Source: an uncultured Gemmatimonadota bacterium (GTDB lineage: Bacteria > Gemmatimonadota > Gemmatimonadetes > Longimicrobiales > Gaopeijiaceae). From it: a stretch of 9,654 bases of DNA. The notes beneath the pieces were generated by a model. The model was not told the DNA's origin. It worked only from the letters and a program-made list of their open reading frames with translations, and did no database searches. Below are positions 1 through 5,439 of this stretch, one piece after another. The stretch spans positions 1 through 9,654 of the forward strand of contig CAKZOQ010000113.1 of NCBI GenBank assembly GCA_937136445.1, in the 5' to 3' direction. Every line of letters begins with the position of its first letter. The stretch's first letter is position 1. Both the position numbers and the translations under genes were made by a program.

Positions 1-1028
1 TCATGAACATGCTCTTCGCCTTCGCCACCTACGCCTTCGTGGCGGCGTACTGGGGACAGCCTCACCTGGATACGACGCGGGTGGGCACGGTGGAGACCGA
101 GTGGCTCCCCGCCGGTGCCGAGTCACTGGCCGATCTGCCGGTGGGCTCGGACCTCGTCCGCATCGGCGACGCTTCCATCGAGGACTGGGGCGACGTGCAG
201 GAGGCGCTGTACCGGAGCTCGCCGGGTCCCATGGAGGTGGAGACCGAAGGCCCCTCCACCCTCCGCACCATCCGCATCCCCGCCGACGAGGAAGACCGCC
301 TGCGGCTGGCTCAGTCGGTGCGCTCGTGGGTGGACCCCGGGGTCGGCGCGGTGAACCCCGGCTCTCCGGCCGAGGAGGCGGGGTTGGAGGCGGGGGACGA
401 GGTCGTGGCCGTGGACAGCGTGCCGGTGGTGAACTGGTGGGACTTCGTGGACCACATCGAGAGCCGACCAGGCGAGCGGGTGGCCATCACCATCCGCAGG
501 GACGGCCGGGAGCTGATCCGCGCCGTCAACGTCCAGGCCCAGACGGAGCAGCGGTTGGACGGGACGTCCGCCACCGTGGGGAAGGTGGGCATCTACCAGC
601 CCACGGGTGAGATCACCTACGAGTCCATCCCCATCACCGAGGCGGCGGTCTACGGGTGGCGGGAGACGGTGGCCGTCACCGGTCTGATCGTGGGATTCCT
701 GGGCGATCTGGTCACGGGGAACGTCTCTCCGCGCTCCATGGGGAGCATCGTCACCATCGGCGAAGCGTCGGGGCAGGCCGCAGAAGCCGGCCTGGATCAG
801 TTCCTGCGCTTCATGGCGCTCTTCAGCATCAACCTGGCGGTCCTCAACCTCCTGCCCATCCCGGTGCTGGACGGCGGGCACCTCCTCTTCCTGGGCATTG
901 AGGCGGTGCGGGGACGGGCGCTCTCGGTGGAGCAGCGGCTCCGCTGGAGCAACGTGGGCTTCCTCATCGTGGTGGGGATCATGCTCTGGGCGCTCTCCAA
1001 CGACTTCCTGAGGCTGTTCGGGCTCTGA
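1..1028 (+). CDS. rseP: RseP-type site-2 intramembrane zinc metalloprotease, 5' partial
   Basis: Inner-membrane protease of the RseP/RasP M50 family, which cleaves membrane-anchored anti-sigma factors and remnant signal peptides within the bilayer. The window holds only the C-terminal part (341 residues counted from the ATG at base 3). The opening segment (NMLFAFATYAFVAAY) matches the transmembrane helix after the usual GPxxN turn, so the ATG at base 3 is almost certainly internal and the HExxH zinc site lies upstream. Next come a divergent PDZ domain (about 25-95) and a clear PDZ domain (about 112-180, with GSPAEEAGLEAGD). The segment NLLPIPVLDGGH (282-293) carries the conserved LDG aspartate that completes the zinc site, and a last transmembrane helix spans about 317-331. 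Full-length homologues have roughly 400-450 residues, so about 100 are missing. The gene converges on the minus-strand operon 25 bases away. Family assignment is secure; the actual substrate is not known from sequence. Confidence 0.93.
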   Translation, partial: MNMLFAFATYAFVAAYWGQPHLDTTRVGTVETEWLPAGAESLADLPVGSDLVRIGDASIEDWGDVQEALYRSSPGPMEVETEGPSTLRTIRIPADEEDRLRLAQSVRSWVDPGVGAVNPGSPAEEAGLEAGDEVVAVDSVPVVNWWDFVDHIESRPGERVAITIRRDGRELIRAVNVQAQTEQRLDGTSATVGKVGIYQPTGEITYESIPITEAAVYGWRETVAVTGLIVGFLGDLVTGNVSPRSMGSIVTIGEASGQAAEAGLDQFLRFMALFSINLAVLNLLPIPVLDGGHLLFLGIEAVRGRALSVEQRLRWSNVGFLIVVGIMLWALSNDFLRLFGL

Positions 1029-1059
1029 CGGAGCGGTCCGGTACGGCCGGGCTTCAGAG
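1023..1059. terminator. Imperfect hairpin spanning the two convergent stop codons
   Basis: The two converging genes both end in CTCTGA, giving an inverted repeat: CTCTGA at 1023-1028 and TCAGAG at 1054-1059. Inside it, CGGTC at 1034-1038 can pair with GGCCG at 1045-1049 (one G-U pair) around a six-base loop, with AG/CT pairs and small bulges between the two stems. There is no T-run on either side. This could be a shared bidirectional terminator for rseP and the minus-strand operon, but it lacks the poly-U tract of a classic intrinsic terminator, so the role is only inferred from position. Confidence 0.35.
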
Positions 1060-1875
1060 GAAGGAGAGCTGCCCGGGCCCGTTCCGGGCGCGGAGCCGAT
1101 CTGGCTCCAGGAGGCGGGTGGGCTCGTCCTGGTCCGCCACCGCCAGGTAGCCGGTCCACCCGGCTCGGGAGAGCGCCTCGGCCACGACCTCCCGCGCCAG
1201 CTCCGGTCGGTTGCACGCGTCGGAGAGGTGGGCCAGGATCACGCCGGCCAGGCGGGGGTGGAGGAGGTCCACGGCGAAGCGGGCGGCGGCCTGGTTGCTC
1301 AGGTGTCCGTGGCTCGAAGCGATGCGCCGCTTCACCGACACCGGATAGGGGCTGGTGTGGAGGAGTACCTCGTCGTGATTCGCCTCCAGGATCAGCAGAT
1401 CGCAGGCCCCCAGGGCGTGGCGGATCTGGGCGGTGGGCCGGCCCAGGTCGGTGGCTACGCCCAGCCGGTGACCGGTGCACTCGTCCACCAGGGCGACACC
1501 CACCGGGTCCACCGCGTCGTGGACGGTGATGAAGGGCTCCACCCGGACATCGCCGACGTGGAAGACCCGACCGGGCCGGTACTCGTGGACCTCCTCGCCG
1601 CCCCGGAGCAGCTTGGCACAGGCCTCCCGGGTGGGGCGGGTCATGTGGAGCGGCGTGCCGTGGCGGCGGGCGAAGACGCCCATCCCCTTGGTGTGGTCGC
1701 CGTGGTCGTGGGTGATGACCACCCCGTCCACCTCGTCGGCGTCCACCCCCACGGCGTCCAGGCGGCGTGCAAGATCCCGGCCGGAGAAGCCCGCGTCCAC
1801 CAGGAGGCGAGTATGGCCCGCCACCACCAGGATGGCGTTCCCCCGGCTCCCGCTTCCCAGGACCGAGACCCTCAC
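1054..1875 (-). CDS. YycJ/WalJ-family metallo-beta-lactamase-fold hydrolase
   Basis: A 273-residue cytoplasmic protein of the YycJ (WalJ) branch of the metallo-beta-lactamase fold. Members have been linked to 5'-exonuclease activity and, in Firmicutes, are encoded next to the WalRK two-component system. Visible motifs: LGSGSRGN at 6-13, LLVDAG at 24-29, the metal-binding HDHGDH at 56-61, further ligand candidates H119 (VHDA), D143 (ATDLG) and H216 (LAHLSD), plus the family signatures EANHD (164-168) and SHGHLSN (188-194). Length fits the family (about 260-270). The GTG start at 1875 overlaps the upstream stop as GTGA and puts the first strand (VRVSVLGSGS) exactly where the family begins; the frame stays open upstream, but only as a shadow of the preceding gene. 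There is no strong Shine-Dalgarno, so translational coupling is likely. Last gene of the operon. Family is confident; nuclease function is by homology only. Confidence 0.9.
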   Translation of the reverse strand: MRVSVLGSGSRGNAILVVAGHTRLLVDAGFSGRDLARRLDAVGVDADEVDGVVITHDHGDHTKGMGVFARRHGTPLHMTRPTREACAKLLRGGEEVHEYRPGRVFHVGDVRVEPFITVHDAVDPVGVALVDECTGHRLGVATDLGRPTAQIRHALGACDLLILEANHDEVLLHTSPYPVSVKRRIASSHGHLSNQAAARFAVDLLHPRLAGVILAHLSDACNRPELAREVVAEALSRAGWTGYLAVADQDEPTRLLEPDRLRARNGPGQLSFL

Positions 1876-3149
1876 CGGGGCAGAGGGTCCTGCGCCTGCT
1901 CCCAGGCCCGGGAGAGGACGGCCCGCAGCCCCGTATCCAGCGTCTGATCCCGTCGCGCCATGGCCCGCTCCGCCGTTTCGAGGAAGGCCTCCAGGCGGTA
2001 GCGAGGCGCCTCCGGGTCCACCCCCCAGGCGAAGGGCGGGACCCGGGTGGGTGCGAACCCGCCACCCCCGAAGACGTTGGCTCCGGCGCCCACCACGGCG
2101 CCCGTGGGCAGGAGGGTGCCGATGGCCGTCTTCACATGGTCCCCCAGGAAGGAGCCCACCTTGGAGAGGCCGGTATCCGCCGGCCCCTCGGGCGTCCAGA
2201 CTCGAACCGACCCGTAGTTGTTCTTCAGGTCCGAGTTGGTCGTTCCAGCTCCGAGGTTCACCCATCGACCCAGCACCGCGTGGCCCAGGTGGCCGTCGTG
2301 GGCCTTGTTGTCGAAGCCCAGGAGGATGCTCTCGGCGACCTCGCCTCGGACCTTGCAGACCGGGCCCACGGACGACGTCCCCACGTCGCCGCCCAGGACG
2401 ACGGTACCTGGGCCGAGCCAGAGGGGGCCGGTGAGGCGGGCGGGGCCCTGGACGGCGGCCCCCTCCTCCAGGCGCACCGGCCCGTTCCGTGTGTCCACCA
2501 CCACCCCCGGCTCCACCCGGGCCCCGGAGGCCAGGCTCAGCGGGTGGTCGCCCAGGCGGTGGACACCGACCGGGGTATCGTCCGTCGTCCAGAGATGTGC
2601 CCCGTCGGCCAGGAGCCAGGCCTCGTTGGCGGACATGAGGCTCCACGGGGCCTCCAGGAGGGCGCCGGAAATCTCCAGCTCCGGGAGCCCGTCGTCGAAG
2701 GCCGCTCCGCCGTGGCCCTTTGCGGCACCGCCGTCGGGGTGGAGGATTCGTTCGTCGTCCGGCAGCTCGGCTCCGGGGGGCAGCGCCCACCCGACGGTAC
2801 GCCCGTCCAGGACCAGGCGGGCCGACTGCCGGATCGCGTCTGGAAGGCCGTCCCAGGCCAGGGCCACCCGACTGCTCAGCAGGATCCGGAGATCGTCGGT
2901 GGATCCCCCGCTCCCGGTGGCCTCCGGGAGGCCGTCCCGTGGAATCACCGGGGGGCACCCGGGCTCCACGAAACCTTGCAGCCCGGCATGGCTCCAGTGA
3001 CCGGCACAGGCCGCGTCCAGGACCGCTTCGGCCCGGGCCCGAAGGGTGAGGGAGCCCAGGAGGAGCTCGCCCACCGGCCGGGTGGAGGCGAAGGGGGCCC
3101 ACCGTCGGGCCACGACGTCGTCGAAGAGGAGCAGGCTCCGACGGCTCAT
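1872..3149 (-). CDS. GlmU-like sugar nucleotidyltransferase / LbH acetyltransferase (alternative bacterial GlmU family)
   Basis: A 425-residue protein resembling the 'GlmU family' proteins of Bacteroidota and relatives (the TIGR03991 type), proposed to act in UDP-N-acetylglucosamine or a related sugar-nucleotide pathway. It is not the classical GlmU: there is no LAGGxGTRM loop. The N-terminus instead reads LLLFDD (6-11) followed by STRPVGELLLG (22-32), the hallmark of this family. The C-terminal half (about 206-370) is a left-handed beta-helix of hexapeptide-like repeats with strongly conserved blocks: KVRGEVAES (266-274), HDGHLGH (284-290), WVNLGAGTTNSDLKN (296-310) and GDHVKTAIGT (336-345). 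The ATG at 3149 overlaps the manC stop as ATGA, with GAGG seven bases upstream inside manC. The GTGA overlap at its end couples it to the metallo-hydrolase gene. Cytoplasmic, no signal peptide. Family is confident; exact substrate and whether both reactions occur are unknown. Confidence 0.86.
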   Translation of the reverse strand: MSRRSLLLFDDVVARRWAPFASTRPVGELLLGSLTLRARAEAVLDAACAGHWSHAGLQGFVEPGCPPVIPRDGLPEATGSGGSTDDLRILLSSRVALAWDGLPDAIRQSARLVLDGRTVGWALPPGAELPDDERILHPDGGAAKGHGGAAFDDGLPELEISGALLEAPWSLMSANEAWLLADGAHLWTTDDTPVGVHRLGDHPLSLASGARVEPGVVVDTRNGPVRLEEGAAVQGPARLTGPLWLGPGTVVLGGDVGTSSVGPVCKVRGEVAESILLGFDNKAHDGHLGHAVLGRWVNLGAGTTNSDLKNNYGSVRVWTPEGPADTGLSKVGSFLGDHVKTAIGTLLPTGAVVGAGANVFGGGGFAPTRVPPFAWGVDPEAPRYRLEAFLETAERAMARRDQTLDTGLRAVLSRAWEQAQDPLPR

Positions 3150-4228
3150 CCGTCGTCCTCGAGCTCCGCCAGGAGGGCCTTCAGATCCGGCGCCCGGTCC
3201 ACGGGGAGGACCACCGTGACGTCGCCGGTACGCACGGCCACCAGATCGTCCACACCCCAGAGGACGAGGCGGCCACCCTCCGACCAGACCACGTTCCCCG
3301 AGCCGTCCACCACCCGCACGTCGCCCTCGGTGACGTTGCCGGCCTCGTCGCCATCACGGGTGCGGGCCAGGGAGGCCCAGTTGCCTACGTCGTCCCAGGC
3401 GAATGTGGCCTCCACGCACGCCACCCGTTCGCTCCGCTCCAGAACGGCGGTGTCCACCACGCAGACGGGGACGGCGTCGAAGAAGGCCCGGGGGCCCTCC
3501 TCCTCCAGGATGGGGAAGCAGGTCGCCACCTCCGGTGCGTGCCGCTCCACCTCCTGCAGGAAGACCGCTGCCTTCCAGACGAAGATCCCGGTGTTCCAGA
3601 GGTAGCCCTGGTCGGTGTAGCGACGGGCCGTGTCCGCGTCGGGCTTCTCGTGGAAGGCCGCCACCCGGAAGGTCCGGGGGCCGTCGCCGTGGGCGAGCGC
3701 CTCGCCGGGCTGGATGTGCCCGTAGCCCGTCTCCACCCGGTCCGGAGTCACGGCCACCGTGAGGAGGAGGTCGTCCCGTGCGGCGATGCGCGCCGCGGCG
3801 TGGACGGTCTCCTGGAAGGCCTCGGTGGGCCGGATGAGGTGGTCGGCGTGGAGGGACACCAGGACGGCGTCGGGGTCCTGTCGCATCAGCTCCCATGCGG
3901 CCCACGCCAGGACCGGGCAGGTGCCTCGGGCCCGGGGCTCCACCAGATAGGCTTCCGCGGGGAGTTCCGGGAGCTCGGACCGGAAGGGCCCCGCAAGGTG
4001 TTCCCCCGCCAGGATCCGGATCCGCCCGTCCCCCACCAGGCTCCGGGCGCGGCCCACCGTGTCCCGGATGAGGGAGTCGGAACCCACCAGAGGGAGGAGC
4101 TGCTTGGGCCGCTCCCGTGTGCTGGCCGGCCAGAACCGGGAACCGATGCCCCCGGCCAGGACGGTGACCCAGAGCGACGGGGTGGGGTCGGACGAGGAGG
4201 GGGAGGCGTCGGCGGGCTCAGTCTTCAG
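3146..4228 (-). CDS. manC: Mannose-1-phosphate guanylyltransferase (GDP-mannose pyrophosphorylase), probable CTG start
   Basis: Makes GDP-mannose from GTP and mannose-1-phosphate for capsule, O-antigen or other glycans. With the start at 4228 it has 360 residues, the normal size of the short form without an isomerase domain. The motif LAGGIGSRFWP (24-34) followed by PKQ (41-43) is the nucleotide-binding and catalytic loop. Further family motifs: ADH (128-130, metal/nucleotide site), ETGYGHI (166-172), EKPD (194-197), WNTGIFVW (211-218) and WDDVGNW (278-284). The C-terminus DDLVAVRTGDVTVVLP (327-342) is typical of this enzyme. No ATG, GTG or TTG occurs in frame between the in-frame stop at 4427-4429 and the catalytic loop. 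The first GTG, at 4087, would delete the loop. CTG at 4226-4228 has GAGGAG seven bases upstream and is chosen for that reason; it overlaps the response-regulator gene by 11 bases. The following gene overlaps by ATGA. Function is confident; the exact start is less so. Confidence 0.9.
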   Translation of the reverse strand: MKTEPADASPSSSDPTPSLWVTVLAGGIGSRFWPASTRERPKQLLPLVGSDSLIRDTVGRARSLVGDGRIRILAGEHLAGPFRSELPELPAEAYLVEPRARGTCPVLAWAAWELMRQDPDAVLVSLHADHLIRPTEAFQETVHAAARIAARDDLLLTVAVTPDRVETGYGHIQPGEALAHGDGPRTFRVAAFHEKPDADTARRYTDQGYLWNTGIFVWKAAVFLQEVERHAPEVATCFPILEEEGPRAFFDAVPVCVVDTAVLERSERVACVEATFAWDDVGNWASLARTRDGDEAGNVTEGDVRVVDGSGNVVWSEGGRLVLWGVDDLVAVRTGDVTVVLPVDRAPDLKALLAELEDDG

Positions 4229-4622
4229 AGAGGATCTCCTCGATCCGGGCGATGAGCTTCTTGGGGCTGAAGGGCTTGGTGAGGAAGTCGTTCGCCCCTT
4301 CGGCGAACGCCTCCCTTCGATCGGTGTCCTGACCTTTGGCGGTGAGGATGATGACCGGTGTCTCCCGCTGGCACCCCTCCCCGCTCCGCACGGCCCGCAA
4401 GATGTCCAACCCGCTGGCCTCGGGCATCATCAGGTCGGTGAGGATGAAGTCGTAGGCCTGCCCCTCCCGCAGCTTCGCGAGGGCCTCGGCTCCGTCCAAC
4501 GCCTCGTCCACGCCGAAGCCGGCGTTGCGTAGCAGCGTCGTGAGGATCCGGCGGATGTGCGGCTCGTCGTCGGCCACGAGGACGCGACGGGAGCCGGGCT
4601 CGGGCGAGGGGGTCGGGATCAT
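4218..4622 (-). CDS. Single-domain response regulator (CheY-like receiver)
   Basis: A 134-residue cytoplasmic receiver protein with no output domain, so it should act by phosphorylation-dependent protein contact rather than by binding DNA. The receiver runs from about 12 to 132. Acidic residues DDE at 18-20 bind magnesium, D63 (in ILTDLMMP) is the phosphoacceptor, T94 (IILTAKG) is the switch residue and K116 (LTKPF) is the conserved lysine; all are intact. The frame is open further upstream to 4772, but the ATG at 4622 is chosen because the receiver begins a few residues later and because an upstream promoter (-10 at 4663-4668) would make the alternative ATG at 4676 lie in the promoter spacer. 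Only a weak GAG-type ribosome site precedes the ATG. It is the first gene of the minus-strand operon and overlaps manC by 11 bases. The cognate kinase is unknown; the histidine kinase at 6752 is one candidate. Confidence 0.93.
   Translation of the reverse strand: MIPTPSPEPGSRRVLVADDEPHIRRILTTLLRNAGFGVDEALDGAEALAKLREGQAYDFILTDLMMPEASGLDILRAVRSGEGCQRETPVIILTAKGQDTDRREAFAEGANDFLTKPFSPKKLIARIEEILSED
4220..4241 (-). promoter_or_regulatory. Shine-Dalgarno and CTG start site of manC
   Basis: On the minus strand the sequence reads GAGGAG, seven bases (ATCCTCT), then CTGAAGACTGA. The CTG is in the manC frame and the TGA at the end is the stop of the response-regulator gene. The spacing is ideal for initiation at the CTG, and ribosomes ending the upstream gene would be close by, so coupling is plausible. 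Direct observation of the bases; initiation at CTG is inference. Confidence 0.6.
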
Positions 4623-4662
4623 CTTCTCGAAGGTTGGAAGCGGGCCCGTACGGAAGGCGCGG

Positions 4663-4691
4663 AACCTACCGGCCATCGGGGGTGAAGTCAA
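4663..4691 (-). promoter_or_regulatory. Sigma70-type promoter of the response regulator-manC-GlmU-like-YycJ operon
   Basis: Reading the minus strand, TTGACT (4691-4686) is followed by a 17-base spacer and TAGGTT (4668-4663). The -35 box matches five of six consensus bases; the -10 box keeps the three most important bases (T, A and final T). Transcription would start near 4656, giving a leader of about 34 bases before the ATG at 4622. This placement also supports 4622 as the true start of the response regulator. No experimental evidence. Confidence 0.6.
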
Positions 4692-4718
4692 GCAATCACG
4701 GGGCTTTCCGGGCTTGAC
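4687..4718. repeat. 7-base inverted repeat in the divergent control region
   Basis: GTCAAGC at 4687-4693 and GCTTGAC at 4712-4718 are perfect reverse complements separated by 18 bases. Each arm contains most of a TTGAC-type -35 hexamer, one pointing each way, so the repeat sits between the response-regulator operon and the lipoprotein gene. It may simply reflect two back-to-back promoters, or it could be the site of a dimeric regulator covering both. Confidence 0.5.
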
Positions 4719-4742
4719 CCCCTCCCCGGATTGCGGCACCTT
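4714..4742 (+). promoter_or_regulatory. Weak candidate promoter for the lipoprotein gene
   Basis: TTGACC at 4714-4719 is a good -35 box. At a 17-base spacing the only -10 candidate is CACCTT (4737-4742), which keeps the A at the second and the T at the last position but is otherwise poor. A start near 4749 would give a leader of about 40 bases with GGAG (4779-4782) seven bases before the ATG at 4790. The poor -10 box makes this tentative; another sigma factor or an activator could be needed. Confidence 0.3.
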
Positions 4743-4789
4743 CCCAGGTCTGCACCGTCCCCTGTCCGCCACCCCTCCGGAGCCCCTTC

Positions 4790-5383
4790 ATGGCCCTCCC
4801 GTCGCTCCTCCGCTCCACCCGCCTCCGCCGGGGCACCCTGGCCCTCGGGGTGGCGACGCTGGTGGGGCTGGCCGGCGCAGCCTGTGGGGACGACCCCTTC
4901 GCCATCAACTGGGTGGAGACGCCGGACACCGTCACCCTCTTCTCGTTGGCGCGCTCGGAGCTCAACGTGGTCTCGGCCTTCGACTTCCGGGGTCGCACGG
5001 CGGTGGTGGTAGAGACCCCGGGAGCCAGCGGCCAGTGGGACGTCGCCGTGGACACACGGGGCGGAGAGATCGTGATGGTTCCCGCCGGAGCGCTGGGTGT
5101 CGACTCCCGCGCGGCCGTCGCGCCCATCCCGGGGACGAGCTACGACGATCTGGTGGAGGCCCCCGCCGACACCACCTTCTACGTGGAGGATCAGGCCGTC
5201 CCGGTGGACCTCAACACGGTCTACGTGATCCGCACCCGGCGCTCCGTCGGGTCCTTCGGGCGACGGTGCTTCTACTACGCCAAGCTCCAGCCCTTGGCGA
5301 CGGACGCCCAGGCCGGCACCTTCACCTTCTTCTACGACGCCGCCCGGGTCTGCAACGACCGGCGCCTGATCCCGCCGGACTGA
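4790..5383 (+). CDS. Predicted lipoprotein of unknown function
   Basis: I do not recognise this 197-residue protein. It begins with a basic stretch (RSTRLRRG, 8-15), a hydrophobic segment (about 16-28) and a cysteine at 32 in LAGAAC, which looks like a lipoprotein signal peptide. The lipobox is slightly atypical, with glycine at -3, so a plain signal-peptidase I cleavage is also possible. The mature part has no transmembrane segment. It is rich in beta-prone valine and threonine stretches (VETPDTVTLFSL, RTAVVVETPG, VYVIRTRR), and has two cysteines, C160 and C188, close to the C-terminus that could form a disulfide outside the cytoplasm. GGAG seven bases before the ATG is a good ribosome site. 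It is transcribed divergently from the response-regulator operon and is followed by serS after 56 bases. Codon use resembles its neighbours, so it appears to be a normal resident gene, probably lineage-restricted. Confidence 0.8.
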   Translation: MALPSLLRSTRLRRGTLALGVATLVGLAGAACGDDPFAINWVETPDTVTLFSLARSELNVVSAFDFRGRTAVVVETPGASGQWDVAVDTRGGEIVMVPAGALGVDSRAAVAPIPGTSYDDLVEAPADTTFYVEDQAVPVDLNTVYVIRTRRSVGSFGRRCFYYAKLQPLATDAQAGTFTFFYDAARVCNDRRLIPPD

Positions 5384-5390
5384 GCTCCTG

Positions 5391-5408
5391 CGCGTCCCGC
5401 CGGACGCG
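5391..5408 (+). terminator. GC hairpin between the lipoprotein gene and serS
   Basis: CGCGTCC (5391-5397) and GGACGCG (5402-5408) form a perfect 7-base-pair stem around the loop CGCC, beginning eight bases after the lipoprotein stop codon. The following bases are pyrimidine-rich (ACCTTTCCTCCTT) but do not form a true T-run. It may be a weak terminator, a 3'-end stabiliser or an attenuator before serS. Confidence 0.4.
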
Positions 5409-5439
5409 GGGCGACCTTTCCTCCTTCCGCGCTCCCCCC

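Noticed and set aside
1054..3102. 682-codon reading of the YycJ-type gene as a large fusion protein
   Set aside because: The extra 409 N-terminal codons are an out-of-frame reading of the GlmU-like gene (P/G/R-rich); the family start is at the GTG at 1875, which overlaps the upstream stop.
1767..3605. Plus-strand open frame (612 codons) opposite the GlmU-like and manC genes
   Set aside because: Its translation is P/R/G/S-rich with no motifs and spans two well-identified minus-strand genes.
3146..4087. manC starting at the GTG at 4087 (313 residues)
   Set aside because: This start removes the LAGGxGxRxWP...PKQ catalytic loop that is plainly encoded in frame just upstream.
4218..4772. 184-residue version of the response regulator
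   Set aside because: The extra 50 residues would overlap the predicted promoter and have no receiver-like content; the ATG at 4622 fits the domain boundary.
5384..5439. Possible T-box riboswitch or attenuator before serS
   Set aside because: The spacer is only 56 bases and shows none of the T-box sequence (no AGGGTGGNACCGCG-like element); only a small hairpin is present.
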